From contig NZ_JAAATR010000024.1 in NCBI RefSeq assembly GCF_009907385.1, positions 1-64,000 on the forward strand: a stretch of 64,000 nucleotides of DNA, read 5' to 3'. Shown here one piece after another: positions 9,611 to 18,920 of the stretch. A program made the position numbers and the translations under genes. The notes under the pieces were generated by a model, which ran no database searches, was not told where the DNA came from, and saw only the letters and a list, made by a program, of their open reading frames with translations. Origin of the DNA: Atlantibacter hermannii. Its GTDB lineage: Bacteria; Pseudomonadota; Gammaproteobacteria; Enterobacterales; Enterobacteriaceae. The first letter of the stretch is position 1, and every line of letters begins with the position of its first letter.

Positions 9611-10984
9611 ATGTCTGTGCAGTTGATCGACTGGGATCTGGCCCTTATCCAGAAATATAACTATTCCGGGCCGCGATATACCTCTTATCCTACCGCGCTT
9701 GAATTTTCCGACCAGTACGGCGAAAGCCAGTTCCACCAGGCGGTGGCGCGCTATCCCGATCGCCCGCTGTCGCTGTATGTGCATATCCCGTTCTGCCATA
9801 AGCTCTGCTATTTCTGCGGCTGCAATAAAATCGTTACCCGCCAGCAACATAAAGCCGATCAGTATCTGGATGCGCTGGAGCAGGAGATTATTCACCGCGC
9901 GCCGCTGTTTGCGGGCCGCACCGTTAAGCAACTGCACTGGGGCGGCGGCACGCCCACCTACCTGAACAAAGCGCAAATCAGCCGTCTGATGAATCTGCTG
10001 CGCGGCGCATTCAACTTCAGCAACGAGATGGAAATTTCCATTGAAGTTGACCCGCGTGAAATTGAGCTGGATGTGCTCGATCACCTGCGCGCCGAAGGCT
10101 TTAACCGTCTCAGCATGGGCGTGCAGGATTTCAACAAAGAAGTACAGCGTCTGGTGAACCGCGAGCAGGACGAAGCGTTTATCTTCGCGCTGTTGAACCA
10201 CGCGCGGGAAATTGGCTTTACTTCGACCAATATCGATCTGATTTATGGCCTGCCGAAGCAGACGCCGGAAAGCTTCGCTTATACGCTGCAACGCGTGGCG
10301 GAACTCAACCCGGATCGCCTGAGCGTATTTAACTATGCGCATCTGCCGACGCTGTTTGCCGCCCAGCGTAAAATTAAAGAGGCCGATTTACCCACGGCCC
10401 AGCAGAAGCTGGATATTTTGCAGCAAACCATCGGATCGCTGATGCAGGCCGGCTATCAGTTTATCGGCATGGACCATTTTGCCCGTCCGGATGACGAGCT
10501 GGCGATCGCCCAGCGCGAAGGTGTGCTGCACCGCAATTTCCAGGGCTACACCACCCAGGGCGACACCGATTTGCTCGGCCTTGGCGTGTCGGCGATCAGC
10601 ATGATTGGCGACAGCTACGCGCAGAACTACAAAGAGCTGAAGCAGTATTACCAGTATGTCGATGAGCGCGGCGACGCTCTGTGGCGTGGTCTGGCGCTCA
10701 CCCGCGACGACTGCATCCGCCGTGACGTTATCAAAGCGCTGATCTGTAACTTCCGTCTCGATTTTTCCGCGGTTGAGCAGCAGTGGCAGCTGAATTTCGG
10801 CGACTACTTCGCTGAGGATGTGAATCTGTTAGCGCCGCTGGCGAAAGATGGGCTGGTGGACATTGACGAGAAAGGCATCCAGGTGACGCCGAAAGGCCGG
10901 TTGTTAATCCGCAACATCTGCATGTGCTTTGACGTTTATCTGCGTCAGAAGGCGCGGATGCAGCAGTTCTCACGCGTTATCTAA
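9611..10984 (+). CDS. hemN: Oxygen-independent coproporphyrinogen III dehydrogenase
   Basis: Radical-SAM enzyme that oxidatively decarboxylates coproporphyrinogen III to protoporphyrinogen IX for haem synthesis without oxygen. The product is 457 residues. The iron-sulfur motif CHKLCYFC gives C62, C66 and C69, followed by C71. The SAM-binding GGGTPTYL and the C-terminal HemN domain are present. The start at 9611 has an AAGGAG ribosome site six bases away. An in-frame codon six bases upstream (9605) is less well placed. Confidence 0.98.
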   Translation: MSVQLIDWDLALIQKYNYSGPRYTSYPTALEFSDQYGESQFHQAVARYPDRPLSLYVHIPFCHKLCYFCGCNKIVTRQQHKADQYLDALEQEIIHRAPLFAGRTVKQLHWGGGTPTYLNKAQISRLMNLLRGAFNFSNEMEISIEVDPREIELDVLDHLRAEGFNRLSMGVQDFNKEVQRLVNREQDEAFIFALLNHAREIGFTSTNIDLIYGLPKQTPESFAYTLQRVAELNPDRLSVFNYAHLPTLFAAQRKIKEADLPTAQQKLDILQQTIGSLMQAGYQFIGMDHFARPDDELAIAQREGVLHRNFQGYTTQGDTDLLGLGVSAISMIGDSYAQNYKELKQYYQYVDERGDALWRGLALTRDDCIRRDVIKALICNFRLDFSAVEQQWQLNFGDYFAEDVNLLAPLAKDGLVDIDEKGIQVTPKGRLLIRNICMCFDVYLRQKARMQQFSRVI

Positions 10985-10988
10985 AACA

Positions 10989-11016
10989 ATCCCCTCACCG
11001 GTCCGGTTGAGGGGAT
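10989..11016. terminator. Hairpin after hemN
   Basis: The stem ATCCCCTCA.CCGG/CCGG.TTGAGGGGAT forms a strong hairpin just past the hemN stop and just past the end of the leftward gene yshB. No long T-run follows on either strand, so the terminator assignment is likely but not certain. Confidence 0.6.
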
Positions 11017-11020
11017 GGTC

Positions 11021-11143
11021 TCAGCTAAACAGCCCAAGCAGTGCCGCACAGAGTATAGCCGCGACGGCGGTGTGCGGCGTCTGGCTTGCCGCTGCGCCTA
11101 CTTCTGCGCTGCTTGACACAAAATGAATTAATGATTCCAGCAT
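11021..11143 (-). CDS. yshB: Small membrane protein YshB
   Basis: A 40-residue ORF reading MLESLIHFVSSSAEVG... and ending HTAVAAILCAALLGLFS. It matches E. coli YshB (36 residues as I recall, similar start and the same hydrophobic end). It has one predicted membrane segment in the C-terminal half. It sits between hemN and glnG as in E. coli. The four extra residues are an Ala/Ser/Gly-rich insertion in the middle. YshB has been linked to intracellular replication in Salmonella; the molecular role is unknown. A ribosome-like GGGAAAAATC precedes the ATG. Confidence 0.88.
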   Translation of the reverse strand: MLESLIHFVSSSAEVGAAASQTPHTAVAAILCAALLGLFS

Positions 11144-11254
11144 GATTTTTCCCTCGCGTGAACGCGCGTGATCATACTGAAGTTGTTAATACAGTAAAGT
11201 ACAAAATTGCAGCAATTTGCGCTCAATGGCCCCTCTTTACACAGCGGCGCGGCG

Positions 11255-12664
11255 CTACTCCATACCCAACTCTTTCAGCTTACGCGTCAGGGTGTTGCGG
11301 CCCCAGCCTAATAGCCTCGCCGCTTCCTGTTTATGGCCCTGCGTGTGACGCAACGCCGTGGTTAACAGCGTGCGTTCCATTTCGGGTTGCGCTTCAGAAA
11401 GCAGGTTTTGATGGCCGGAACGCAGCGCGCGATCCGCCCACTGCGCCAGCAGCGTCGCCCAGCTGTCCGGCAGCGTCTGGCTCGGGCTGTCAGGCACCGT
11501 GGCTTCAAACAGTTCCCCCGGCAGATCCTGAATCAACACTTCCTGGCCAGCCGCCATGACCGTCAGCCAACGGCAGGTGTTTTCAAGCTGACGCACATTG
11601 CCCGGCCAGGCGAGACGCGTCAGCGCCGCTTCGGTTTCCGGATGCAGCAGCTTGGCTTCTACGCCCAGTTCCCGCGCGGCGACCTGCAAAAAGTGGCGCG
11701 CCAGGCGCGGAATATCTTCCCGGCGCTCGCGCAGCGGCGGTAAATGCACGCGGATTACGTTCAGGCGATGGAACAAATCTTCACGAAATTTGCCTTCCTG
11801 AACCCGTAGCTCCAGGTTCTGGTGGGTGGCGGCGATAATTCGTACGTCCACCTTCACCGGCGCATAGCCGCCGACGCGGTAAAACTGCCCGTCCGCCAGC
11901 ACGCGCAATAAACGGGTCTGAACGTCCAGCGGCATATCGCCGATTTCATCAAGAAACAGCGTGCCGCCGTCGGCCTGCTCAAACCGCCCCTGGCGAATTT
12001 GATTCGCGCCGGTAAACGCGCCTTTCTCATGGCCGAACAGCTCTGATTCAATCAGATCTTTGGGGATTGCGGCCATATTCAGCGCGATAAACGGTGATTT
12101 CGCGCGCGGGCTATGGCGATGCAGCGCGTGGGCCACCAACTCTTTCCCGGTGCCCGATTCGCCGTTAATCAGCACGCTGATCGACGAACGCGACAAGCGG
12201 CCAATAATGCGGAATACGTCCTGCATCGCCGGGGCTTCGCCAATAATATCGGTAGTGGGGCCGCTGACCGGCGCATTGCGCGGCTGCTGCTGTTCCTGAT
12301 AGTGGCTGATGGCGCGTTCAACCAGCGCCACCGCTTCGTCGATATCGAACGGTTTAGGAAGATAATCGAACGCGCCCTGCTGATAGGCGCTCACCGCGGC
12401 ATCCAGATCGGAATGCGCGGTCATTATGATGACCGGGAGCATCGGATGGCGCTGTTTGATCTGCTTAAGCAACGCCAGCCCATCCATGCCCGGCATACGG
12501 ATATCCGATAACAGCACGTCCGGGGTTTTGGTGGTTAACGCATCGAGCACCTCGTTCCCGCTTTCAAATGTCGTGCAGTGCAATCCGGCGCCGGTGAGCG
12601 CTCGCTCCAGCACCCAGCGGATGGAGCTATCGTCATCAACGATCCAGACAATCCCTCGTTGCAT
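11255..12664 (-). CDS. glnG: Nitrogen regulation response regulator NtrC
   Basis: Sigma-54-dependent activator (NtrC/NRI) for nitrogen-limitation genes, phosphorylated by GlnL. The 469 residues comprise a receiver domain with D54 (LLSDIRMPG), an AAA+ domain with GESGTGKE and the sigma-54-contact loop GAFTGA, and a C-terminal Fis-like HTH (KQEAARLLGWGRNTLTRKL). I chose the start giving MQRGIVWIVDDD. A longer in-frame reading to 12703 would add 13 residues not found in the family. It is the last gene of the leftward glnA-glnL-glnG unit, 57 bases after glnL. Confidence 0.98.
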   Translation of the reverse strand: MQRGIVWIVDDDSSIRWVLERALTGAGLHCTTFESGNEVLDALTTKTPDVLLSDIRMPGMDGLALLKQIKQRHPMLPVIIMTAHSDLDAAVSAYQQGAFDYLPKPFDIDEAVALVERAISHYQEQQQPRNAPVSGPTTDIIGEAPAMQDVFRIIGRLSRSSISVLINGESGTGKELVAHALHRHSPRAKSPFIALNMAAIPKDLIESELFGHEKGAFTGANQIRQGRFEQADGGTLFLDEIGDMPLDVQTRLLRVLADGQFYRVGGYAPVKVDVRIIAATHQNLELRVQEGKFREDLFHRLNVIRVHLPPLRERREDIPRLARHFLQVAARELGVEAKLLHPETEAALTRLAWPGNVRQLENTCRWLTVMAAGQEVLIQDLPGELFEATVPDSPSQTLPDSWATLLAQWADRALRSGHQNLLSEAQPEMERTLLTTALRHTQGHKQEAARLLGWGRNTLTRKLKELGME

Positions 12665-12721
12665 AAACACCTCGATATACGCGTTATCGTTCAGTCCAGC
12701 CAAACCTGAACGACTCGGCGG

Positions 12722-13771
12722 CTATTTTCTAATGGGAAGGTATACCGAGAATTCGGTATGACCCGGCCAACTGGTAAATTCGATTTTTCCCGAATGCTGG
12801 TCGATAAGATTGCGGGCAATAGACAGCCCCAACCCGGTGCCGCCTTCGCGGCCGCTGACCATCGGGTAAAACAGCGTGTCCTGCAAATGGGCCGGAATAC
12901 CCGGGCCGTTGTCTTCCACATCAATACGCGCCGCCAGTCGGTAGCGCACGCCGTGCAGCGTTAGCTGGAATGCCGTGCGGGTGCGCAACGTGATTTCGCC
13001 ACCGTCGCTCCCCAGCGCCTGCAGCGCGTTGCGCACAATATTCAGCAGCACCTGTTCAATTTGATCGGGATCGTGCGCCAGTTCCGGCAGGCTGGGGTCG
13101 TAATCACGGATCAGCGTGACGTTCTCGGGCAGCTCCATCGACACCAGTTTCACCACGCGCTCCGCCACCTTATGGATGCTTTCCGTCACGTGCATCCCCG
13201 GCTGTTGCGGGCCAAGCAGCCTGTCGACCAGATTACGCAGCCGGTCGGCCTGCTCGATAATGACTTTGGTGTACTCCGTCAGCGACGGATCGGGTAGCGC
13301 TTTACTCAACAATTGCGCAGCGCCGCGCAAACCGCCGAGCGGATTTTTAATTTCATGCGCCAGGCCGCGCACTAAATCGCGCGCGGCGATCTGTTGCGCG
13401 TGCTGCAACTGCTCCTGGCTCAGGCGGCGCTGGTTATCCATCGGCGCCATTTCCAGCAGGATCAGCGTATCCGGCAAGCGCTGGGCGGTCAGGGAAAGAA
13501 TGTGCGAACGCCCGTCGATCACCAGCGTCACTTCGTTATCGGTAAACCCCTGGCCCGCGTTGAGGCTCTCCTGCATCAGCGCGATATTGAGCGAAAAATA
13601 GCTCAGCAGTTCCGGCAGCGGCGTGCCGTACAGTTTGCGCGAGCTTTGGGCGAGCAACTGCTGGGCGGCAGGGTTGGCGTAATGGACAGCCAGCTCGTCA
13701 TCCACCAGCAAAATGCTGTTAATCAAAGAATTGAGGATCTGCCCAGCATCGGGCAGCATGCCTGTTGCCAT
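12722..13771 (-). CDS. glnL: Nitrogen sensor histidine kinase/phosphatase NtrB
   Basis: Cytoplasmic partner of NtrC; it switches between kinase and phosphatase under control of the PII protein GlnB. The product is 349 residues, the normal length. An N-terminal PAS domain (about 10-110) is followed by the H-box [13 protein letters not shown] with phospho-acceptor H139. The ATP-binding motifs are the N-box (IVRNALQAL), DNGPGIP and GGTGLGLSI. It is preceded by an NtrC-type site that probably autoregulates the glnLG promoter. Confidence 0.98.
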   Translation of the reverse strand: MATGMLPDAGQILNSLINSILLVDDELAVHYANPAAQQLLAQSSRKLYGTPLPELLSYFSLNIALMQESLNAGQGFTDNEVTLVIDGRSHILSLTAQRLPDTLILLEMAPMDNQRRLSQEQLQHAQQIAARDLVRGLAHEIKNPLGGLRGAAQLLSKALPDPSLTEYTKVIIEQADRLRNLVDRLLGPQQPGMHVTESIHKVAERVVKLVSMELPENVTLIRDYDPSLPELAHDPDQIEQVLLNIVRNALQALGSDGGEITLRTRTAFQLTLHGVRYRLAARIDVEDNGPGIPAHLQDTLFYPMVSGREGGTGLGLSIARNLIDQHSGKIEFTSWPGHTEFSVYLPIRK

Positions 13772-13790
13772 TTAGCCGTCTCCGAAAAGT

Positions 13791-13807
13791 TGCACCAATT
13801 TAGTGCA
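13791..13807. promoter_or_regulatory. NtrC operator at the glnL promoter
   Basis: TGCACCAATTTAGTGCA is a near-symmetrical copy of the NtrC site (GCACCA-N3-TGGTGC type) and lies 20 bases before the glnL start. In E. coli NtrC represses glnLp through such a site, keeping NtrB/NtrC levels in check. Confidence 0.8.
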
Positions 13808-13856
13808 GTATAGCGTTAGGCGGGCAAAAAGCCTCTAAAATCAGCTTATTGGTGGA

Positions 13857-13882
13857 GAAAAAAGCCCATCCGAAGATGGGCT
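13857..13882 (-). terminator. glnA terminator (glnA-glnL intergenic)
   Basis: Read leftward, the stem AGCCCATC-TTCG-GATGGGCT runs into a T-tract, about 33 bases after the glnA stop. It should end most glnA transcripts, with partial read-through into glnLG as known in E. coli. Confidence 0.85.
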
Positions 13883-13914
13883 AAAATTCCACGGCAACAT
13901 TAACGACTACAAAA

Positions 13915-15324
13915 TTAAACGCTGTAGTACAGCTCAAATTCTACCGGGTGCGGGGTCATGCGCACGCGGTCATCTTCTTCACGACGCAGAGCGATGTAGG
14001 CATCGATAGCTTCGTCAGTGAATACGCCGCCAGCAGTCAGGAACTCGCGGTCCAGATCCAGCTCGTTCAGTGCTTCTTCCAGAGAGCCTGCAACCTGCGG
14101 GATTTCTTTCGCTTCTTCCGGCGGCAGGTCATACAGGTTTTTATCCATGGCTTCGCCCGGATGGATTTTGTTCTTGATACCGTCAAGGCCAGCCATCAGC
14201 AGCGCGGCGAAGCACAGGTACGGGTTAGCCGCCGGGTCCGGAAAACGCACTTCGATACGACGCGCTTTCGGAGACGCGACCACCGGAATACGGATGGAGG
14301 CGGAACGGTTACGGGCAGAGTAAGCCAGCATAACCGGCGCTTCGTAACCCGGGACCAGACGCTTGTAGGAGTTGGTGGTCGGGTTAGACAGGGCGTTGAT
14401 CGCTTTAGCGTGTTTGATTACGCCGCCGATGTAGTACAGCGCCTGCTCAGACAGACCCGCATATTTGTCGCCAGAGAACAGGTTGGTGCCGTTCTTGGAC
14501 AGGGACATGTGGCAGTGCATACCGGAGCCGTTATCGCCGAACATCGGTTTTGGCATAAAGGTCGCGGTTTTGCCGAAGCGGTGCGCCACGTTGTGCACCA
14601 CATATTTGTAGATCTGAATTTCGTCTGCTTTTTTGGTCATGGTGTTGAAGCGGGTAGCCACTTCGTTCTGGCCGGCAGTCGCCACTTCGTGGTGGTGAGC
14701 TTCAACAACCAGACCCATTTCTTCCATGGTCAGACACATAACAGAACGGATGTCCTGCGCTGAGTCGACTGGCGGAACCGGGAAATAACCGCCTTTCACA
14801 CCCGGACGGTGGCCTTTGTTGCCGCCTTCGTATTTGGTGGAGGAGTTCCATGCGCCTTCGATATCGTCGATAGCCACGTGAGAACCGGAAATGGAGCTGC
14901 CGAAACGGATGTCATCGAACAGGAAGAATTCCGGCTCTGGCCCGAACAGCACGGTATCCGCGATACCGGTGGAGCGCAGGTACTCTTCAGCGCGCTTAGC
15001 GATAGAACGCGGGTCGCGGTCGTAACCCTGCATGGTGCCCGGCTCAAGGATATCGCAACGGATGATCAGGGTCGGTTCTTCGTAGAACGGGTCCAGCACA
15101 GCGGTGGAGGCGTCAGGCATCAGCACCATGTCAGATTCGTTGATGCCTTTCCAGCCACCAATCGAGGAGCCATCAAACATTTTGCCTTCTTCGAAGAAGT
15201 CAGCATTAACCTGATGGGAAGGGATTGTGACGTGCTGCTCTTTACCTTTGGTATCAGTGAAGCGCAGATCAACAAACTTCACTTCATGTTCATTCAGCAT
15301 CGTCAGAATGTGTTCGGCGGACAT
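13915..15324 (-). CDS. glnA: Glutamine synthetase (type I)
   Basis: Makes glutamine from glutamate, ammonia and ATP; dodecameric and controlled by adenylylation. The 469 residues include the signature region FDGSSIGGW and the glutamate-binding NRSASIRIP. The adenylylation site lies in NLYDLPPEE (Tyr-398 counting the initiator Met, Tyr-397 in the usual numbering). I chose the ATG at 15324, with a GGGAGAG ribosome site, over a longer reading to 15366 whose extra residues do not belong to the family. It heads the glnA-glnL-glnG unit. Confidence 0.99.
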   Translation of the reverse strand: MSAEHILTMLNEHEVKFVDLRFTDTKGKEQHVTIPSHQVNADFFEEGKMFDGSSIGGWKGINESDMVLMPDASTAVLDPFYEEPTLIIRCDILEPGTMQGYDRDPRSIAKRAEEYLRSTGIADTVLFGPEPEFFLFDDIRFGSSISGSHVAIDDIEGAWNSSTKYEGGNKGHRPGVKGGYFPVPPVDSAQDIRSVMCLTMEEMGLVVEAHHHEVATAGQNEVATRFNTMTKKADEIQIYKYVVHNVAHRFGKTATFMPKPMFGDNGSGMHCHMSLSKNGTNLFSGDKYAGLSEQALYYIGGVIKHAKAINALSNPTTNSYKRLVPGYEAPVMLAYSARNRSASIRIPVVASPKARRIEVRFPDPAANPYLCFAALLMAGLDGIKNKIHPGEAMDKNLYDLPPEEAKEIPQVAGSLEEALNELDLDREFLTAGGVFTDEAIDAYIALRREEDDRVRMTPHPVEFELYYSV

Positions 15325-15404
15325 ACTTACTCTCCCGGATTGGTCATCGTCGTCGTGGAATTGCACTGCTCAACAGTTGGTGTTTTCACCCTGTTTTTGA
15401 TAAA

Positions 15405-15420
15405 GCGAAATCTGTGCCAA
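15405..15420 (-). promoter_or_regulatory. glnAp2 sigma-54 promoter
   Basis: On the minus strand the sequence TTGGCACAGATTTCGC has the invariant GG (-24) and GC (-12) elements and is practically identical to E. coli glnAp2. It drives glnA under nitrogen limitation when NtrC-phosphate is bound upstream. Confidence 0.95.
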
Positions 15421-15450
15421 CTTTCAAATTACCCTAAAAAGGCGCTATTA

Positions 15451-15466
15451 TGCGCACCATAGTGCA
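15451..15466. promoter_or_regulatory. Proximal NtrC site
   Basis: TGCGCACCATAGTGCA resembles the weaker promoter-proximal NtrC sites of E. coli glnA. It lies between the strong enhancer pair and the sigma-54 promoter. Confidence 0.65.
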
Positions 15467-15491
15467 AAAGGGCTGCACCAGGATGGATATC

Positions 15492-15542
15492 TTGCACCAA
15501 TACAGTGCTCACAGGTGAATAATGAGCACTGTATTGGTGCAA
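15492..15542. promoter_or_regulatory. Paired NtrC enhancer sites in a 20-bp perfect inverted repeat
   Basis: Two arms of 20 bases (15492-15511 and 15523-15542) are exact reverse complements separated by 11 bases. Each contains TTGCACCAATACAGTGC, an NtrC dyad. Centre-to-centre spacing is about three helical turns, fitting cooperative binding of two NtrC dimers, as in the strong E. coli glnA enhancer. The perfect arm identity goes beyond what two separate sites need. Confidence 0.85.
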
Positions 15543-15692
15543 TTTTCGTTGGGCGCTCTCTTTTTTGCTTCGTGAAACCGATCACAATCCCTTACTGTTC
15601 ATATTGTTTGTAAAGGTTCTTTGTGATCCTGTTTAGTCCTTCGATTAATACGTGTACAATAACGCGCTATTTCTAATGCCTGAGGCAAAGTT

Positions 15693-17516
15693 GTGATCGA
15701 AAATCTGCGTAACATCGCCATCATTGCGCACGTTGACCATGGGAAAACGACCCTGGTTGACAAGCTGCTGCAGCAATCCGGTACGTTCAGCGAACGTGCT
15801 GAGACCACAGAACGTGTGATGGACTCCAACGATTTGGAGAAAGAGCGTGGGATTACCATCCTCGCTAAAAACACCGCTATCAAATGGAATGACTACCGTA
15901 TCAATATCGTTGATACCCCAGGGCACGCCGACTTCGGTGGAGAAGTTGAACGTGTTATGTCCATGGTGGATTCAGTACTGCTGGTTGTGGATGCAATGGA
16001 TGGCCCAATGCCGCAGACCCGCTTTGTAACCAAAAAAGCGTTTGCCCACGGGTTGAAGCCAATTGTTGTTATCAACAAGGTTGACCGTCCTGGCGCGCGT
16101 CCTGACTGGGTTGTGGATCAGGTGTTCGACCTGTTCGTCAACCTCGACGCGACTGACGAGCAACTGGACTTCCCGATTATTTATGCTTCAGCGCTGATGG
16201 GTATCGCAGGCAACGATCACACCGATATGGCGGAAGATATGACCCCGCTGTATCAGGCGATTGTTGACCACGTACCGGCGCCAAACGTTGACCTCGACGG
16301 TCCGTTCCAGATGCAGATCTCCCAGCTCGATTACAACAACTATGTTGGCGTTATCGGCATCGGTCGCATCAAGCGCGGTAAAGTGAAACCTAACCAGCAG
16401 ATCACCCTGATCGACAGCGAAGGCAAAACCCGTAACGGTAAAGTCGGTAAAGTTCTGACCCACCTCGGCCTGGAGCGTATTGAATCCACCGAAGCGGAAG
16501 CAGGCGATATCATCGCGATCACCGGTCTGGGCGAGCTGAATATCTCCGACACGCTGTGCGATCCGCAAAACGTGGAAGCGCTGCCGGCCCTGTCTGTTGA
16601 CGAGCCGACCGTGACCATGTTCTTCAACGTCAACACTTCGCCGTTCTGCGGTAAAGAAGGTAAGTTCGTGACCTCTCGTCAGATCCTTGAGCGTCTGAAC
16701 AAAGAGCTGGTGCACAACGTGGCGCTGCGCGTTGAAGAAACCGAAGACTCCGATGCGTTCCGCGTATCCGGTCGTGGCGAACTGCACCTGTCGGTACTGA
16801 TCGAAAACATGCGTCGTGAAGGCTTCGAACTGGCTGTGTCCCGTCCGAAAGTTATTAACCGCATGATTGACGGCCGCATGCAGGAACCGTTCGAAAACGT
16901 GACCCTGGATATCGAAGAGCAGCACCAGGGCGCGGTAATGCAAGCCATGGGCGAGCGTAAAGGCGATGTTAAGGACATGATCCCTGACGGCAAAGGCCGT
17001 ATTCGTCTGGATTACCTGATTCCGGCGCGTGGCCTGATCGGTTTCCGTACCGAGTTCATGACCATGACTTCCGGTACCGGTCTGCTGTACTCCACCTTCA
17101 GCCACTACGACGACGTGCGTCCGGGCGAAATCGGCCAGCGTAACAACGGCGTGCTGATCTCTAACGGCCAGGGCAAAGCGGTTGCGTTTGCGCTGTTCGG
17201 TTTGCAGGATCGCGGCAAGCTGTTCCTGGGCCACGGCGCGGAAGTGTACGAAGGCCAGATTATCGGTATTCACAGCCGTTCCAACGACCTGACCGTTAAC
17301 TGCCTGACCGGTAAGAAACTGACCAACATGCGCGCGTCCGGCACGGACGAAGCCACGGTTCTGGTTCCGCCGATCAAAATGTCTCTGGAACAGGCGCTTG
17401 AGTTTATCGATGATGACGAACTGGTCGAAGTGACCCCGACGTCCATCCGTATCCGTAAACGTCATCTGACTGAAAACGATCGTCGTCGCGCCAGCCGTGG
17501 TTCGAAAGAAGACTAA
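15693..17516 (+). CDS. typA: Ribosome-associated translational GTPase BipA/TypA
   Basis: EF-G-like GTPase that helps 50S assembly, notably at low temperature, and influences virulence and stress traits. The 607 residues match E. coli. Motifs are G1 AHVDHGKTT (12-20), G2 RGITI, G3 DTPGH and G4 NKVDRPGA, then the elongation-factor-like domains and the BipA-specific C-terminus ending [11 protein letters not shown]. The start is GTG, giving [11 protein letters not shown]. It is divergent from glnA; a strong terminator follows. Confidence 0.98.
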   Translation: MIENLRNIAIIAHVDHGKTTLVDKLLQQSGTFSERAETTERVMDSNDLEKERGITILAKNTAIKWNDYRINIVDTPGHADFGGEVERVMSMVDSVLLVVDAMDGPMPQTRFVTKKAFAHGLKPIVVINKVDRPGARPDWVVDQVFDLFVNLDATDEQLDFPIIYASALMGIAGNDHTDMAEDMTPLYQAIVDHVPAPNVDLDGPFQMQISQLDYNNYVGVIGIGRIKRGKVKPNQQITLIDSEGKTRNGKVGKVLTHLGLERIESTEAEAGDIIAITGLGELNISDTLCDPQNVEALPALSVDEPTVTMFFNVNTSPFCGKEGKFVTSRQILERLNKELVHNVALRVEETEDSDAFRVSGRGELHLSVLIENMRREGFELAVSRPKVINRMIDGRMQEPFENVTLDIEEQHQGAVMQAMGERKGDVKDMIPDGKGRIRLDYLIPARGLIGFRTEFMTMTSGTGLLYSTFSHYDDVRPGEIGQRNNGVLISNGQGKAVAFALFGLQDRGKLFLGHGAEVYEGQIIGIHSRSNDLTVNCLTGKKLTNMRASGTDEATVLVPPIKMSLEQALEFIDDDELVEVTPTSIRIRKRHLTENDRRRASRGSKED

Positions 17517-17532
17517 TTAATTTATAAGATAT

Positions 17533-17572
17533 AAAAGCCCGGATAGATTTATTTCTACCCGGGCTTTTTTTT
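17533..17572 (+). terminator. typA terminator
   Basis: The stem AAAAGCCCGG.TAGA/TCTA.CCCGGGCTTTT, with a short AT-rich loop and eight T residues, begins 16 bases after the typA stop. It also marks the left edge of the AT-rich island. Confidence 0.9.
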
Positions 17573-17707
17573 GATTTTTATCATATTTATAGTTTTTAGT
17601 ATTAACCTTTCTTCATAACAATATTTTAAATCTTCATAATAGTATATTAATTGCTTGATTATGTTATTAATGATAATTTGACTTATATATAGAGAGATAT
17701 TTATATA

Positions 17708-18475
17708 ATGGCTGGGTATATTTTAGGTGAAAAAGATCCAGACTATCAGCAGGACTATGGGTCTGGTGCATGGTGTAACCTGTGTTTATCAAGCCCATCT
17801 AATTCGGATGGGCTATCAACCGTAGCGCAAAGTATCATTCAGGTTTTGAATGATAAAGGGATTGAAGACTATGCGTATGTATTAAAATTTATAAAGTATC
17901 GCTATCCCACAGCGGTGGATCATCTTAAACATTATTTCGAAAATCCTTTGCAAGGAAGAGAAGATATTCATTATGATTTTGAAATGATGAATTATTTTAT
18001 GAGTAAATCCCGGGGATTAAGAAACATCTTTGAGAAAGAGTTAAAAGAAGCACAAGCATTTTGTGAAGAGATAGCCTCTTCTCTATCTCCAGGTATTTAT
18101 AAAATAACATCATCAGCTGTTTCACATGGTGACTTCAGAGAGGATAGCGCCGATCTTTTCTATGCCATTGGTGGATATCAATGTTGGGGGAAAGGTGAGC
18201 TTACTATCAAAGAAATAGCGCACACACGCCATTTGTCCATCGCCGGTAAAATGATGGAAAGAGGAAAATATGAATATAACCTTCTGTTTACTTTCGTATT
18301 CTTTGACAGATATAACTGGAATATAACAAGCAGTAAATCAAGAGGTGTTTTATTAGGAGGTTTAATTCCAGTAGATGATAGTGCTATGGGGCGGTTTCAT
18401 CAAATGGGTGCGGCAAGGGAGTATAATATCTGGGGTGAGTTGCAGAAAAACCTTGTCTGGGCTGAAAGTTTTTAA
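17708..18475 (+). CDS. Unrecognised 255-aa protein, possible toxin/effector
   Basis: Not recognised as a named family. It is 255 residues, soluble, without signal peptide or membrane segment. Visible traits are a WCNLC motif at 22-26, a middle helical part (about 40-120), and a C-terminal half with many beta-type stretches. That half contains FFDRYNWN followed by SSKSRG, then FHQMGAAREY close to the end. The DxYxWN element recalls the catalytic end of colicin M-type toxins (DKYDFN..STHRG), but the second Asp and the His of that motif are not present. Codon use is AT-rich, unlike its neighbours. Two genes for short membrane-anchored proteins follow, a layout seen in effector-immunity modules. 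Confidence 0.6.
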   Translation: MAGYILGEKDPDYQQDYGSGAWCNLCLSSPSNSDGLSTVAQSIIQVLNDKGIEDYAYVLKFIKYRYPTAVDHLKHYFENPLQGREDIHYDFEMMNYFMSKSRGLRNIFEKELKEAQAFCEEIASSLSPGIYKITSSAVSHGDFREDSADLFYAIGGYQCWGKGELTIKEIAHTRHLSIAGKMMERGKYEYNLLFTFVFFDRYNWNITSSKSRGVLLGGLIPVDDSAMGRFHQMGAAREYNIWGELQKNLVWAESF

Positions 18476-18490
18476 GGGAAGGTAATATAA

Positions 18491-18898
18491 ATGCAAAAAT
18501 TTTTTGTTGGATTATATATACTCCTTATAAATATACTTTCCTTTTCTTTAGTGATTTTTACGATATACATTATATTAACTTTTTTTGCAAATATAAAAAG
18601 AAACAGTGAGTTGATTGCTGTGCAATGGTGCGATGTATTTCATCAGCACGCTCTTTGGGAGAATCAGTACCGTGGGGTTTATATTTATATGGAAGATGCT
18701 GATGATGGCGGCGTAAATATTAAAGGACAACTCTTTAATGGCAGGAACTATAGTATTTGGAATTCTTATAGACTTTATTTTACAGACATAATTGCGAAGG
18801 AAAAGAATGCGCAAAAGGCAAGGGAGAAATGGAGTAAGGTGACATGCCTTGGTAACGGTGAAGCGCTTGTAGGTGATGCTCAATATTTAATTCATTAA
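18491..18898 (+). CDS. Unrecognised 135-aa membrane-anchored protein, possible immunity protein
   Basis: Not recognised. It has one long N-terminal hydrophobic segment (about 5-35), then a domain of about 100 residues likely on the periplasmic side. That domain contains EDADDGGVNIKGQLFNG and ends GNGEALVGDAQYLIH. An AAGGGAAGG ribosome site precedes the ATG, and the start lies 15 bases after the preceding gene, so the two are probably cotranscribed. AT-rich base use matches the preceding gene and not the flanks. Small anchored proteins directly after a toxin-like gene often give protection; that is inference from position. Confidence 0.55.
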   Translation: MQKFFVGLYILLINILSFSLVIFTIYIILTFFANIKRNSELIAVQWCDVFHQHALWENQYRGVYIYMEDADDGGVNIKGQLFNGRNYSIWNSYRLYFTDIIAKEKNAQKAREKWSKVTCLGNGEALVGDAQYLIH

Positions 18899-18920
18899 CG
18901 CGATGAGAGAATAATAAAAA

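Larger units (their letters stand above)
15325..15692. other. glnA-typA divergent control region (368 bp)
   Basis: No gene is seen. Working from glnA upward, it holds a sigma-54 promoter (15405-15420), a proximal NtrC-like site (15451-15466) and a pair of strong NtrC sites (15492-15542). Promoter elements for typA should lie near 15600-15680, with TACAAT at 15655-15660 as a possible -10. Confidence 0.85.

Noticed and set aside
13948-14763. 271-codon plus-strand frame inside glnA
   Set aside because: Shadow of a highly biased coding sequence; composition (Arg/His/Phe-rich) is typical of antisense frames.
16188-17465. 425-codon open frame on the minus strand inside typA
   Set aside because: It is antisense to a fully conserved gene, His/Gln/Val-rich from mirrored codon bias, with no ribosome site or family features.
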